Shown here piece after piece: positions 16,672 through 26,048 of a DNA stretch of 64,000 nucleotides. Where the stretch lies: assembly GCA_938034415.1 (NCBI GenBank), contig CALHLE010000046.1, positions 62,001 to 126,000 on the forward strand, read 5' to 3'. The notes under the pieces were generated by a model. It did not search any database. It worked only from the letters and a program-made list of their open reading frames with translations, and was not told where the DNA came from. Source of the stretch: an uncultured Anaerolineae bacterium (lineage in GTDB: Bacteria; Chloroflexota; Anaerolineae; J036; Brachytrichaceae). Positions within the stretch are counted from its first letter, which is position 1. The number at the start of each line of letters is the position of its first letter. Both the position numbers and the translations under genes were made by a program.

Positions 16672-18960
16672 ATGTCTACAGATGTAACCCGCATCGTTGA
16701 AGCGCCGATGCCGGTCAATTACGTCTACACCGCGCGAATCGGCGAGAGGGAGATCCGAATCGAGACAGGCCGTCTGGCCCGTCAGGCAGGCGGAGCAGTG
16801 ACAGCGCGCATGGGCGACACCATGGTGCTTGCCACTGCCACCATGTCCAAATCCGTGCGGCAGGGAATTGATTTCTTCCCGCTCAGCGTGGAGTACGAGG
16901 AGCGGCTCTACGCTGCCGGACGCATCCCCGGCAGCTATTTCCGCCGCGAAGGCCGGCCGCCGGAGGCGGCAATCCTGATAGCGCGGCTGGTGGATCGGCC
17001 GCTGCGCCCACTGTTCCCCGACGACCTGCGCAACGATGTGCAAATCATCGTGACTGCGCTGTCGCATGACCAGGTCAACGACATTGATGTGCTCGCTGTG
17101 AACGCCGCCAGCGCCGCGCTGATGGTGAGCGACGTGCCGTTCGACAATCCGGTCGGCGCCGTGCGCATCGGCCTGATTAACGGCGAGCTGATCATCAACC
17201 CGACCATCCCAGAGATGCAATACAGCGACCTGGACCTGCGCGTGGCCGGCACGAAGGACGCGATTGTCATGGTGGAGTGCGGCGCAAACGAAGTAGACGA
17301 AGCGACCATGGTGCGCGCGCTCAAACTGGCGCACGACGCGATCCAGGAGTTCATTGCGGTGCAGCACGTCATGCGCCAGGAAGTCGGCAAGCCCAAGGCC
17401 GACTACCCCAAGTTCGGACGCGACGAAGCCTTCAAACAGCGCGTGCGCGAGGCGCTGGGCAACCGCGTCCAAGAGGCGATTGACCAGGAGCTGGAGAAAG
17501 CCGAGCGCCAAGCCATCCTGGATGCGATCGAGGGCGAGGTGCTGGCCCAGATGCAGTCCATCGGCGATGTGAACGCCGATGAGCTGCACCAAGTGGTGAA
17601 AGACGTAACCAGCGAAGCCGTGCGCATGCGCATCCTGCGCGACGGCATTCGGCCCGACGGGCGAACGCCGAAGGAGATTCGGCCGGTCTGGGTAGAAGTG
17701 GGCGACCACCTTAGCCCCCGCGCGCATGGCGCCGGCTTGTTCACCCGTGGCGAAACGCAGATCCTCTCGATCGTCACGCTGGGCAGCAAAGCCGACGCCC
17801 AACCGCTGGACGGCCTCTACCCCCAGGAAGAGAAGCGCTATATGCACCATTACAACTTCCCGCCCTTCTCGACGGGCGAGGCAAAGGTGCTGCGCGGCAG
17901 CAGCCGACGTGAGATCGGTCACAGCGCGCTGGCCGAGCGCGCGCTTCTGCCAGTCATTCCCGACGAAAACGAGTTCCCGTACACGCTGCGCGTCGTGAGC
18001 GAGGTGTTGTCATCGAACGGCTCGACCTCGATGGGCAGCGTGTGCGGCAGCACCCTAGCGCTGATGGATGCCGGCGTGCCAATCCGGGCACCGGTGGCCG
18101 GCATCGCCATGGGCCTGATCACTGCGCCGGGGGGCATCTCCGAAGGATATGCCATCCTCAGCGACATCCAAGGGCTGGAAGACCACATTGGCGACATGGA
18201 TTTCAAAGTCGCCGGGACCCGGAAGGGCATCACCGCATTGCAGATGGACATCAAGATCGCCGGCCTGACGACCGAAGTGCTTGAGCAAGCGCTGGCGCAG
18301 GCGCGCGAAGGACGCCTGGCCATCCTGGAACGCATGTTGGCGGTCATCTCCGAGCCGCGCCCAACGCTGAAGCCGCACGCGCCGCGCATGCTGGTCGTCA
18401 CCATCGACCCGGAGAAGCTGGGGACGGTCATCGGACCAGGCGGCAAGACCGTGCGTTCGATCCAGGATCAGACCGGCGCCAAGATTGACATCGAGGACGA
18501 CGGGCGGGTCTTCATCTCCTCCCCCGACGGCGCCGGCGCCGAGAAGGCGCGCGAGATGATCGAGAGTATGACAGGCTCGGTCACCCTGGGCGGCATCTAC
18601 ACCGGCAAAGTGGTGCGCATCACCGAATTCGGCGCGTTCGTCGAGATCATGCCGAAGACAGATGGCATGGTGCATGTGTCGCAACTCAGCGATCACCCGG
18701 TGCGCAACGTGGCCGATGAAGTAAAAGTCGGCCAGGAAGTGACGGTGATGGTGATCGGCAACGACAACGGCAAAATTCGCCTTAGCCGCAGGGCAGTGCT
18801 GGAAGGCATGACGCTGGAAGAGGCGCAGGAAGCCGACCGCGCCGGCGGACGCGGCGGCCCACGTCGCAACGGCGGAGAACGGAACAACCAGGGCAGCGGG
18901 CGCGAACGCGAACGGCGTCCTCCCTTGCGTCGCAGCGGGCCAGATCGCCAACGCAGATAG
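16672..18960 (+). CDS. pnp: Polyribonucleotide nucleotidyltransferase
   Basis: 762 residues. PNPase degrades RNA 3'-to-5' using phosphate and forms a trimer in the cytoplasm. Domains in order: first RNase PH domain (about 10-150), all-alpha linker, second RNase PH domain (about 325-550, with the RREIGHSALAERAL and NGSTSMGSVCGSTLALMDAG core), KH domain (VIGPGGKTVRSIQDQTGA near 582) and S1 domain (GGIYTGKVVRITEFGAFVEI near 641). The C-terminal 55 residues are Gly/Arg/Asn-rich, which may add RNA or partner contacts. AGGAG upstream of the ATG supports the start. Hairpins in the spacer after rpsO suggest leader-mediated control. Confidence 0.97.
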   Translation: MSTDVTRIVEAPMPVNYVYTARIGEREIRIETGRLARQAGGAVTARMGDTMVLATATMSKSVRQGIDFFPLSVEYEERLYAAGRIPGSYFRREGRPPEAAILIARLVDRPLRPLFPDDLRNDVQIIVTALSHDQVNDIDVLAVNAASAALMVSDVPFDNPVGAVRIGLINGELIINPTIPEMQYSDLDLRVAGTKDAIVMVECGANEVDEATMVRALKLAHDAIQEFIAVQHVMRQEVGKPKADYPKFGRDEAFKQRVREALGNRVQEAIDQELEKAERQAILDAIEGEVLAQMQSIGDVNADELHQVVKDVTSEAVRMRILRDGIRPDGRTPKEIRPVWVEVGDHLSPRAHGAGLFTRGETQILSIVTLGSKADAQPLDGLYPQEEKRYMHHYNFPPFSTGEAKVLRGSSRREIGHSALAERALLPVIPDENEFPYTLRVVSEVLSSNGSTSMGSVCGSTLALMDAGVPIRAPVAGIAMGLITAPGGISEGYAILSDIQGLEDHIGDMDFKVAGTRKGITALQMDIKIAGLTTEVLEQALAQAREGRLAILERMLAVISEPRPTLKPHAPRMLVVTIDPEKLGTVIGPGGKTVRSIQDQTGAKIDIEDDGRVFISSPDGAGAEKAREMIESMTGSVTLGGIYTGKVVRITEFGAFVEIMPKTDGMVHVSQLSDHPVRNVADEVKVGQEVTVMVIGNDNGKIRLSRRAVLEGMTLEEAQEADRAGGRGGPRRNGGERNNQGSGRERERRPPLRRSGPDRQRR

Positions 18961-18987
18961 CGCAAACGCCAATCCCGATGATTCCTA

Positions 18988-19022
18988 GCGGGTGGGCGCA
19001 GGCAGTGCCTACGCCCACCCGC
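18988..19022 (+). terminator. Terminator-like hairpin after pnp
   Basis: An 11-bp GC-rich stem (GCGGGTGGGCG with CGCCCACCCGC) with an inner AGGC/GCCT pair follows the pnp stop by 27 bases. The downstream stretch is AT-rich but not a pure U-tract. Confidence 0.7.
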
Positions 19023-19036
19023 ATTCATTGATTGGG

Positions 19037-19042
19037 TATCAT
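19037..19042 (+). promoter_or_regulatory. -10 element for the penicillin-binding protein gene
   Basis: TATCAT ends 11 bases before the ATG at 19054, preceded by TGGG. The leader would be about five bases and no Shine-Dalgarno sequence is present. Confidence 0.45.
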
Positions 19043-19053
19043 TTGCGCCTTGA

Positions 19054-22000
19054 ATGGACGCGAACCACCTGATCCGCATGCGCGAGCGACGGCGGCGGGC
19101 GCGCCGCGCCGGACCGATGCAACGCGCGCTGCAGATCGCCGTGCCGGCGCTGATCGGACTCCTGGCGATTGCGATCGCCATCCCCGCGATAGGCGTGCTG
19201 GCCGCTGGCGCGGTCTATGCCTCATTCACCCGCGACTTGCCTGACCCCTCACAGATTAAGAGGGTCGAGGAAGATTTCCAGACCACGAAGATCTACGACC
19301 GCAAAGGGGCGCTGCTCTACGAGATCATTGACCCAACCGGCGGCGACCGACAGTGGACCGAGCTGAACGCTATCTCGCCTTACCTGCTGTGCGCCACGGT
19401 AGCCATCGAGGACAAGACGTTCTACGACAACCAAGGATTCGACTTGCGCGGCATCGCGCGCGCGTTCGTCGCCAACCTGCAAGGCGGCGCAACACAGGGC
19501 GGATCGGGCATCACCCAGCAGCTCGTCAAGTCGGTGATTTTGCCTCCGGAGGAACGCGCAGGCCCAGGACGCACCACCGCCGTCAAGATCAAAGAAGTGC
19601 TCCTGGCCGCCGAAATTACCCGGCGCTATTCCAAGAACGACATCCTGGAGTGGTACCTGAACACCAACTTCTACGGCAACCTAGCCTACGGCATTGAAGC
19701 CGCCTCGCGCGTGTACTTCAACAAGAGCGCAAAGGACTTGACGCTGGCCGAGGCTGCGATGCTGGCGCCCATTCCCCAGTTCCCCAAGCAAAACCCTTTC
19801 GATAACCCGAATGAAGCCAAGTTCCGACAAGCACTGGTGCTGGACTTGATGGTGGAACGTAGCCAGATGGGCGTGCCGGGGTGCAACGTCACACAGAAAG
19901 AGGCTGCGGAAGCCAAGCTACAACCGCTGCGATACGCGAACCGGACGCAGCGCTTCAACATCCAGGCGCCGCACTTCTCGGTTTACGCCAAAGACAAGGC
20001 GATTGAGCTGCTCGGCGATCATCTGGGCATCGGCGCAGAAGCGGCGCGCCAGCTTGTCGAACGCGGCGGGTTGAAGATTTACACCACGCTCGATCTCGAC
20101 GTAGACAACCAAGTGCGGGCGTTGGCTAACCGGCACGTGGCGACGCTGCAAGCGCAAGGCCGGAACGTGAACAACGCCGCCGTCGTCGTGATCCAGCAGG
20201 ACACCGGCGAAATCCTGTCCATGGTCGGCAGTCTGGATTACTTCAACGACGCGATAGACGGCAAGTTCAACGTCGCCACCGGCCTGCGCCAGCCCGGCTC
20301 GGCTTTCAAGCCGATCACCTATCTGGAACTGCTGCGGCAAGGCGCTTCGCCGGCTACGTTGTTCTGGGATGTGCGCACGGCGTTCGACGTTGGCGGCATC
20401 GAACCTTACATCCCGGAGAACTATGACCGCAAGTTCCATGGGCCGGTGCTGATGCGCCAAGCCTTGGCACGCTCCTACAACATCCCCGCAGTGGACGCGC
20501 TCAACCGCGCCGGCATTGGCAATGTAATTCGGCTCGCGCACCGCCTCGGCATCACCGACCTCGACCGTGGCTTAAGTTTCTATGGCCTGGCGCTTACGCT
20601 GGGCGGCGGCGAAGTCAAACTACTAGACATGACCTACGCCTACGCCACCATCGCCAACGGCGGCTCGATGATCGGCGCGCCGCGTCCGGCCTCTCAGAAG
20701 AAGTTCGGACACCGCGACCTCGACCCGGTCGCCATCTTGCGCGTCGAGGATAGCAAGGGTAGAACGCTCTACGAATACCGCCCGGCGATTAACCCGAACC
20801 TGCTGGGCCCGGACAGCGAGCGACTGACCTATCTGCTCAAGAGCATCATGTCGGATCCACAAGCGCGCGCCGCAGCGTTCGGCTATCCTTCGGTGCTGGA
20901 TCTGTCCGGGCCGCGCCCGGCCGCCGTGAAGACCGGCACCACCAACGACTACCGCGACAACTGGACGGTGGGCTTCACCACAGATTTCACCGTCGGCGTA
21001 TGGGTGGGCAACACCGACAACAGCCCGATGAACCGGGGCGTGACCGGCCTCACCGGCGCTGCGCCCATCTGGCACGACGTGATGGAATATCTGCATGTGG
21101 GCCGGGAGATCCGCAATTTCCCGCGCCCGGATGGGCTGATCGCGCAGCCGGTCTGCCAGATAGACGGCTTAGCGCCCAACGGCGTTTGCCCAACCATCAC
21201 GGAACTATTCATCCCGGGCACCGAGCCAAAAGAGCAAAGCACGATGGTGCAGCTATTTCCGATCAACATCGAGACCGGCAAACTCGCTTTGCCGGGCACG
21301 CCGCCGGAGCTGGTGGAGGCGCGCCCGATGTATGTCTTCCCTCCGCAGGCGCAGGATTGGTATGCCTCGCTGAGCGACGAGGAGAAAGCTAAAATGCCAC
21401 AAGCGCCCACCGATTTCGACACGCGCTTCGGCGGCCTGGTCACTTCCGGCGACGTTGCGATTAGCTACCCGGCCAACAACAGCTACATCAGCGCTGTGCC
21501 TTCGCCGGCTTCTGATCCCAATGCGGCGGCAGATCCCAATAACCCGCTGCCGCCTCCTTTGCCCTCGGGCATTGTGCAGATTCGCGGCAACGCGCGGGGC
21601 GGCAACTGGATGTCGTATCGCGTCTCATTCGCGCCGGGCTGGTCGCCTGCGCCGGAGCAGTGGATCCAGATCGGGCCCGATCACGCAGAGCAGGTGAGCG
21701 ACGGCGTGCTGGAGAACTGGGACATCACGGCGCTGCCGGCCGGGCCGTATTCCCTCAAAGTCACACGCTTCGAGAGCGATGGCAACGTCGTAGAAGCCGT
21801 GACACAGGTGACGATTGATAACACGCCGCCCACGATCACGCTTGTGCAGCCACGCCCCAACGAGTCCTTCAACAGCGAAGATGACGAGTGGGTCCCCGTC
21901 ATCGCTGACGTGCAGGACGATTACTCAATTAGGAAAGTGGAGTTCTTCGTCAACGGCGAGCCATTCGCAACGCGAACCGTCGCGCCGTTTACCGCTAAAT

Positions 22001-22119
22001 GGACCATTCGCGATGATGGGCTTTTCGAGTTCTACGCAGTCGCCTACGACGCTGCCGGCAACCGGGCTGAGAGCGCGCGCGTGAACGTCAATGTGAGCGT
22101 CAAGCGCCGACCGGCATAA
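19054..22119 (+). CDS. Class A penicillin-binding protein (PBP1A-type) with Ig-like C-terminal extension
   Basis: 1021 residues, longer than typical 650-850-residue PBP1A. A very basic N-terminus and one transmembrane helix (about 25-50) precede the GT51 glycosyltransferase domain, whose catalytic Glu119 lies in IEDKTFY, with QGGSGITQQLVK following. The transpeptidase domain has SAFK (nucleophile Ser416), SYN (474) and KTGTT (626). From about residue 690 the chain continues with a Pro-rich segment and two beta-sandwich, Ig-like units (for example DNTPPTITLVQP), likely extracellular. It polymerises and crosslinks peptidoglycan at the outer face of the membrane. It follows pnp after a terminator and precedes a UbiA gene by 15 bases. 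Confidence 0.95.
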   Translation: MDANHLIRMRERRRRARRAGPMQRALQIAVPALIGLLAIAIAIPAIGVLAAGAVYASFTRDLPDPSQIKRVEEDFQTTKIYDRKGALLYEIIDPTGGDRQWTELNAISPYLLCATVAIEDKTFYDNQGFDLRGIARAFVANLQGGATQGGSGITQQLVKSVILPPEERAGPGRTTAVKIKEVLLAAEITRRYSKNDILEWYLNTNFYGNLAYGIEAASRVYFNKSAKDLTLAEAAMLAPIPQFPKQNPFDNPNEAKFRQALVLDLMVERSQMGVPGCNVTQKEAAEAKLQPLRYANRTQRFNIQAPHFSVYAKDKAIELLGDHLGIGAEAARQLVERGGLKIYTTLDLDVDNQVRALANRHVATLQAQGRNVNNAAVVVIQQDTGEILSMVGSLDYFNDAIDGKFNVATGLRQPGSAFKPITYLELLRQGASPATLFWDVRTAFDVGGIEPYIPENYDRKFHGPVLMRQALARSYNIPAVDALNRAGIGNVIRLAHRLGITDLDRGLSFYGLALTLGGGEVKLLDMTYAYATIANGGSMIGAPRPASQKKFGHRDLDPVAILRVEDSKGRTLYEYRPAINPNLLGPDSERLTYLLKSIMSDPQARAAAFGYPSVLDLSGPRPAAVKTGTTNDYRDNWTVGFTTDFTVGVWVGNTDNSPMNRGVTGLTGAAPIWHDVMEYLHVGREIRNFPRPDGLIAQPVCQIDGLAPNGVCPTITELFIPGTEPKEQSTMVQLFPINIETGKLALPGTPPELVEARPMYVFPPQAQDWYASLSDEEKAKMPQAPTDFDTRFGGLVTSGDVAISYPANNSYISAVPSPASDPNAAADPNNPLPPPLPSGIVQIRGNARGGNWMSYRVSFAPGWSPAPEQWIQIGPDHAEQVSDGVLENWDITALPAGPYSLKVTRFESDGNVVEAVTQVTIDNTPPTITLVQPRPNESFNSEDDEWVPVIADVQDDYSIRKVEFFVNGEPFATRTVAPFTAKWTIRDDGLFEFYAVAYDAAGNRAESARVNVNVSVKRRPA

Positions 22120-22134
22120 CCTGAACTTCTCCTA

Positions 22135-23070
22135 ATGTATTCGAAAATCCTGAATGCCCCGCGCGTGTGGTACCGTTGGGCGCGCCGACCGGTCAAGGGT
22201 CTGCTTCAGCTCACGCGCTACAAAGAATACGTTTTGTTCGTCACCGTCACCACGCTGCTGGGCGCCAAGCTAGGCGGCGGCACGTTCGACCTTCGTTTAC
22301 TCATCGTCCTCGCCGCGAATATCTTGGTGGTGGGCTTCGCCTTCATGTATAACGACGTGGAGGATGCGCCAGACGACGCGCTAGACGCGAAGAAGGCGCG
22401 ACGCAATCCGATCAGCGCCGGGATCATCTCGCCGCGCATCGGCAGGGTTGCTTGCCTAATCGTCAGCGCGCTCGTGCTCGGCCTATATGCCACGTTAGGC
22501 GGGATGACTTTCCTGCTGGGCGCATTGTGTCTGGGATTGGCGTTCCTGTATTCTTGGCGCGTGGCGCGCCTGAAGGCCGTGCCGGTGGCCGACCTGCTCT
22601 CTCACGGCCTCTCGCTGGCCGGGCTACAGTTCCTGTGCGCCTACTTTGCTTTCGACCAAGGCAAGCCCTATAGCTGGCTCTTCTTCCTCTTCGTAACGCT
22701 GATCTCGGTCTACGGCGAGTTGAACAACGAGCTGCGCGACATCGAGGTGGATCGTAAGGCCGGCATCCGCCACACAGCCGACCTGCTTGGCGTGCGTTGG
22801 ACGAAGGCGCTGATGGTTGCTTCGCTGATGTGCGCCGTGGCGCTGCTGGCAATCTTCCTGGCGATGGAGATGATTCCGCGCTGGTTGCCGATCGTGCCGC
22901 TCGTCGTGGCGCCGATGTTGTTCGCCGAGCAACTGTGGAATCTCATCCGTCGCGAAGCCGACGTCATGGACAACCGCGAGGACATGCACGATCCGGCTAT
23001 CCTCGTTGGATTGGTCACCTGCGTCGTTTGGTTCGTAGCGGACAAGATGCCGTACGTGCGATTTTTCTAA
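22135..23070 (+). CDS. UbiA-family membrane prenyltransferase
   Basis: 311 residues with about eight transmembrane helices. The first Asp-rich motif is NDVEDAPDD (near residue 75) and the second NELRDIEVDRKAG (near 200), matching the NDxxD and DxxxD sites that bind prenyl diphosphate through magnesium. The acceptor could be a quinone ring, a lipid such as glycerol phosphate, or a chlorophyll precursor; the sequence does not decide. It follows the penicillin-binding protein by 15 bases, so it may be co-transcribed, and is convergent with the aldehyde dehydrogenase. Confidence 0.85.
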   Translation: MYSKILNAPRVWYRWARRPVKGLLQLTRYKEYVLFVTVTTLLGAKLGGGTFDLRLLIVLAANILVVGFAFMYNDVEDAPDDALDAKKARRNPISAGIISPRIGRVACLIVSALVLGLYATLGGMTFLLGALCLGLAFLYSWRVARLKAVPVADLLSHGLSLAGLQFLCAYFAFDQGKPYSWLFFLFVTLISVYGELNNELRDIEVDRKAGIRHTADLLGVRWTKALMVASLMCAVALLAIFLAMEMIPRWLPIVPLVVAPMLFAEQLWNLIRREADVMDNREDMHDPAILVGLVTCVVWFVADKMPYVRFF

Positions 23071-23086
23071 GCGTCGTCGGGAAAGG

Positions 23087-24592
23087 CTACAGACCAATCC
23101 AAACCGACTTGACGTTGGTGTATAGCTCCAGGGCTTCGTGCCCCATTTCTCGACCAAATCCGCTTTGCTTGTAGCCGCCGAACGGCGAGGCCGGATCGAA
23201 CTGGCTGTAGCAATTCACCCACACTGTGCCCGCGCGCAGCAACCCCGCCAGCTTGTGCGCTTTGCTCACGTCGCGCGTCCACACGCCGGCGGCCAGGCCG
23301 TAGGGCGTATTGTTCGCCCGCGCGGCCACCTCCTCGATCGAGTCAAAGGGGGTTGCTGCCAGCACCGGCCCGAAGATTTCCTCGCGCATGATAGCCATGT
23401 CATCGCGCACATCTTCAAAGAGGGTCGGGGCGAGAAAGTAGCCGCCTTCGGGCACATTCGGCGGACGCGCGCCTCCTGCCCGCAAGCGCGCGCCCTGTTC
23501 CAAGCCGGCAGCCACGTAACCCTGCACACGGGCGAACTGCTCGCGCGACACGAGCGGTCCCATCTCGATGCCAGGCGTCATCCCCGGCCCAACTTTGATC
23601 GCCGCGGCGCGCTCGGCCAGCCTGGCCATCACCTCGTCGTAGACCCGGCGCTGCACAAACAGGCGTGAGCCAGCGTTGCAACTTTGGCCGGCGTTGCTGA
23701 AAATGCCGTAAGCTGCACCCATTGCCGCTTTGGACAAATCGGCATCGTCGAAGATGATGTGCGGGCTTTTGCCGCCCAGCTCCAACGACACACGCTTCAG
23801 GTTGCCGGCCGCGGCGCGCATGATGATTTTGCCCACCTCAGTGCTGCCGGTGAAGGCGATCTTGTCTACGCCGGGATGCGCAGTCAGCGCCGCGCCGGCT
23901 GTCTCGCCGAAGCCGTTGATGAGCTGCACGACGCCATCGGGGAAGCCCGCTTCTTGCACCAGCTCGCACACACGCACTGCCGTCAACGGCGTCTGCTCGG
24001 CCGGCTTGAGGATGACGCAGTTGCCGGTTGCCAGCGCCGGCGCCAGCTTCCAGGCGATCATGCTCAGCGGGAAGTTCCACGGGATGATCGCGCCGACTAC
24101 ACCGACCGGCTCGCGCAGCGTGTAATTGAGTCGGTCGGGAATAGAGACCGGTTTGACATCGCCCTCGATCTTGGTCGGCCAGCCGGCGTAGTAGCGGAAC
24201 ATGCGCACGCTTGAGGCGACTTCGCCCTCGCTGGCCGCGAGCGGCTTGCCGTTCTCCAGCGTGATAAGCTGGGCGAGCATCTCATGGTTGGCCTCGACCA
24301 GATCAGCCAACCGGTGCATCAGGCGCTCGCGGTCATGCGGCGTCATGCGCCGCCAGGGATGATGCGCATCGTCGAAGACTGCCCGCGCAGCAGCCACAGC
24401 GCGGTTCACGTCCTCGGCATCGCCTTCGCATACACTGGCGAAGACGATGCCTGTGGCCGGATCATCTTTGTCGAATGTCCGGCCTGCCACTGCAGTAACC
24501 CACCGGCCAGCGATCAGTAAGCGCTTGGGCTGATCGTGCAAGAAAGCGCGCGTATCAGGATGAAGCCGGTCATCGTGGGGCAAGGCGCACAT
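23087..24592 (-). CDS. Aldehyde dehydrogenase family protein
   Basis: 501 residues from the ATG at 24592, chosen over a TTG at 24610 because GGAGAGG lies nine bases upstream. NAD-dependent oxidation of an aldehyde is predicted: catalytic Cys in FSNAGQSCNAGSRL, general-base Glu in LELGGKSPH, and the NAD-binding FTGSTEVGK turn are all present, with the fold-typical PWNFPLSM. It resembles betaine-aldehyde and general class 1/2 enzymes. It lies 40 bases after the serine-palmitoyltransferase-type gene on the same strand, so the pair could be an operon. A fatty or sphingoid aldehyde substrate is possible but speculative. Confidence 0.92.
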   Translation of the reverse strand: MCALPHDDRLHPDTRAFLHDQPKRLLIAGRWVTAVAGRTFDKDDPATGIVFASVCEGDAEDVNRAVAAARAVFDDAHHPWRRMTPHDRERLMHRLADLVEANHEMLAQLITLENGKPLAASEGEVASSVRMFRYYAGWPTKIEGDVKPVSIPDRLNYTLREPVGVVGAIIPWNFPLSMIAWKLAPALATGNCVILKPAEQTPLTAVRVCELVQEAGFPDGVVQLINGFGETAGAALTAHPGVDKIAFTGSTEVGKIIMRAAAGNLKRVSLELGGKSPHIIFDDADLSKAAMGAAYGIFSNAGQSCNAGSRLFVQRRVYDEVMARLAERAAAIKVGPGMTPGIEMGPLVSREQFARVQGYVAAGLEQGARLRAGGARPPNVPEGGYFLAPTLFEDVRDDMAIMREEIFGPVLAATPFDSIEEVAARANNTPYGLAAGVWTRDVSKAHKLAGLLRAGTVWVNCYSQFDPASPFGGYKQSGFGREMGHEALELYTNVKSVWIGL

Positions 24593-24632
24593 CGCTAGCA
24601 CCCTCTCCAACCCTCATCATCACCGGCGGTCC

Positions 24633-25838
24633 TCACACACCAGCCGGCTGCAAAAAGCCGGTCTCCTGGCCAACGCGCTCGAAGATTTCGAGCACGGTTT
24701 CGATCTGCTCGTCGGTATGCGTGGCCATGTAACTGGTGCGGAGCAGACTCTTAGAGGGCGGCACGGCCGGCGGTAGCACCGGGTTGGTATATACGCCGTG
24801 ATCGTAGAGCGCTTTCCACATGAAGACGGTGTGCATTTCATTCTTGATGAACACCGGCACGATTGGCGTCACGCTTTGGCCGCAGTCGTAACCTAGGCTG
24901 CGCAGCCCATCGCGCACCTTGGCCGATTGCACATGCACCCGCTGCACGTAGCTCGGATCTTCCTCGATAACATCCAGACAAGCCAGCACGGTGGCGACGT
25001 TAGCCGGCGGCATGGAGGCGCTGAAGATGAGCGAGCGGGCATGATGTTGGATGTAGTCAATCACGTCGCGGTCGCCGGCGACAACGCCGCCCAGCGAGGC
25101 GAACGATTTGCTGAACGTGCCCATGATCACATCCACCTCGTCCACACAATCAAAGTGGAAGTGGGTGCCGCGTCCGCCCTCGCCCATCACACCCAACCCA
25201 TGGGCATCATCCACGAACAGGCGCGCGCCGTAGCGCTTCGCCAGGGGGACGATCTCAGGCAATGGCGCGAGGTCGCCGCCCATCGAGTACACACCATCCA
25301 CCACGATCAGCTTAGGCGCGTCCCCGCATTCCTTCAGCACGCGCTCCAGGTCTTCGAGGTCGTTGTGCTTGAATCGCTTGAACTGGCAGCCAGCCATCTT
25401 GATCGCATCCACCAAAGAGGCGTGGATTTCGCGGTCGCCTATAACGATATCGTTCTTGTCCATGAGCGCCGTGATCGCGCCCAGGTTCGCCTGGTAACCC
25501 GTGCCGAAGATCAGCGCCGCCTCTTTGCCCAGGAAATTTGCCAACCGGCGCTCCAGCTCCTTATGCAGCTCGAGGGTCCCGTTTAGGAAGCGGCTGCCGG
25601 TACATGATGTGCCGTAACGCTCAATCGCCTCGATCGCCGCCTGCCGCACCCTCGGGTGAGTGGTCAGGCCGAGATAATTATTCGAGCCGATCATGATCAG
25701 CCGATGGTCGCCGATGCGCACCTCGGTGCCCTCGGTTTCTGACAGCGGCTTAAAGTAAGGATAGATGCCTTGTTCACGCCCCATGCGGGCAGCGGCCAAT
25801 ACGGGGTCTTTTGGAATCTTATCAAACAGGTCAGCCAT
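24633..25838 (-). CDS. PLP-dependent alpha-oxoamine synthase, serine-palmitoyltransferase-type
   Basis: 401 residues, fold type I. The PLP Lys lies in TFSKSFASLGG, with DDAHGLGVMGEGGRG before it and the substrate-region motif GTSCTGSRFLNGTLELH. That last motif and the C-terminal LLRTSYMATHT resemble bacterial serine palmitoyltransferases more than glycine C-acetyltransferase or 8-amino-7-oxononanoate synthase. The reaction would condense serine (or another amino acid) with an acyl-CoA at the start of sphingoid-base synthesis. AAGGA lies upstream of the ATG at 25838 and TATAAT at 25891-25896. No bio or threonine-catabolism genes flank it. Substrate assignment is inference from motifs. Confidence 0.85.
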   Translation of the reverse strand: MADLFDKIPKDPVLAAARMGREQGIYPYFKPLSETEGTEVRIGDHRLIMIGSNNYLGLTTHPRVRQAAIEAIERYGTSCTGSRFLNGTLELHKELERRLANFLGKEAALIFGTGYQANLGAITALMDKNDIVIGDREIHASLVDAIKMAGCQFKRFKHNDLEDLERVLKECGDAPKLIVVDGVYSMGGDLAPLPEIVPLAKRYGARLFVDDAHGLGVMGEGGRGTHFHFDCVDEVDVIMGTFSKSFASLGGVVAGDRDVIDYIQHHARSLIFSASMPPANVATVLACLDVIEEDPSYVQRVHVQSAKVRDGLRSLGYDCGQSVTPIVPVFIKNEMHTVFMWKALYDHGVYTNPVLPPAVPPSKSLLRTSYMATHTDEQIETVLEIFERVGQETGFLQPAGV

Positions 25839-25890
25839 CGAAATTCAATCCTTGTGATAAGTCATGTGGCATGCGCGCCAAACCTGCGCG

Positions 25891-25896
25891 ATTATA
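25891..25896 (-). promoter_or_regulatory. -10 element for the oxoamine synthase gene
   Basis: TATAAT on the minus strand, about 50 bases before the ATG at 25838. The -35 region is poor. Confidence 0.45.
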
Positions 25897-25981
25897 CGTT
25901 TGCGCACGAAAGGCCGCACAAGCTTAAGCGCATCTCTCATCGCCGAGGAACAAATCAGCGCGCCCGCAAGCGCACTGCTGC

Positions 25982-26012
25982 AAAAAGCCCCTTCCTCTAG
26001 GAGAAGGGGCTT
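25982..26012 (-). terminator. Rho-independent terminator of the EF-G-like gene
   Basis: On the minus strand a 9-bp stem (AGCCCCTTC with GAAGGGGCT) and 8-base loop are followed directly by a run of T. It begins 37 bases after the EF-G-like stop and is the most canonical terminator in the window. Confidence 0.85.
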
Positions 26013-26048
26013 CTGCGCGCGCATTCGAGAAGGCGTTTTCTGTGAAGG

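Noticed and set aside
16594-17922. A 442-codon minus-strand open frame opposite pnp
   Set aside because: It lies over the conserved PNPase domains and its translation is low-complexity His/Leu/Val-rich without recognisable domains.
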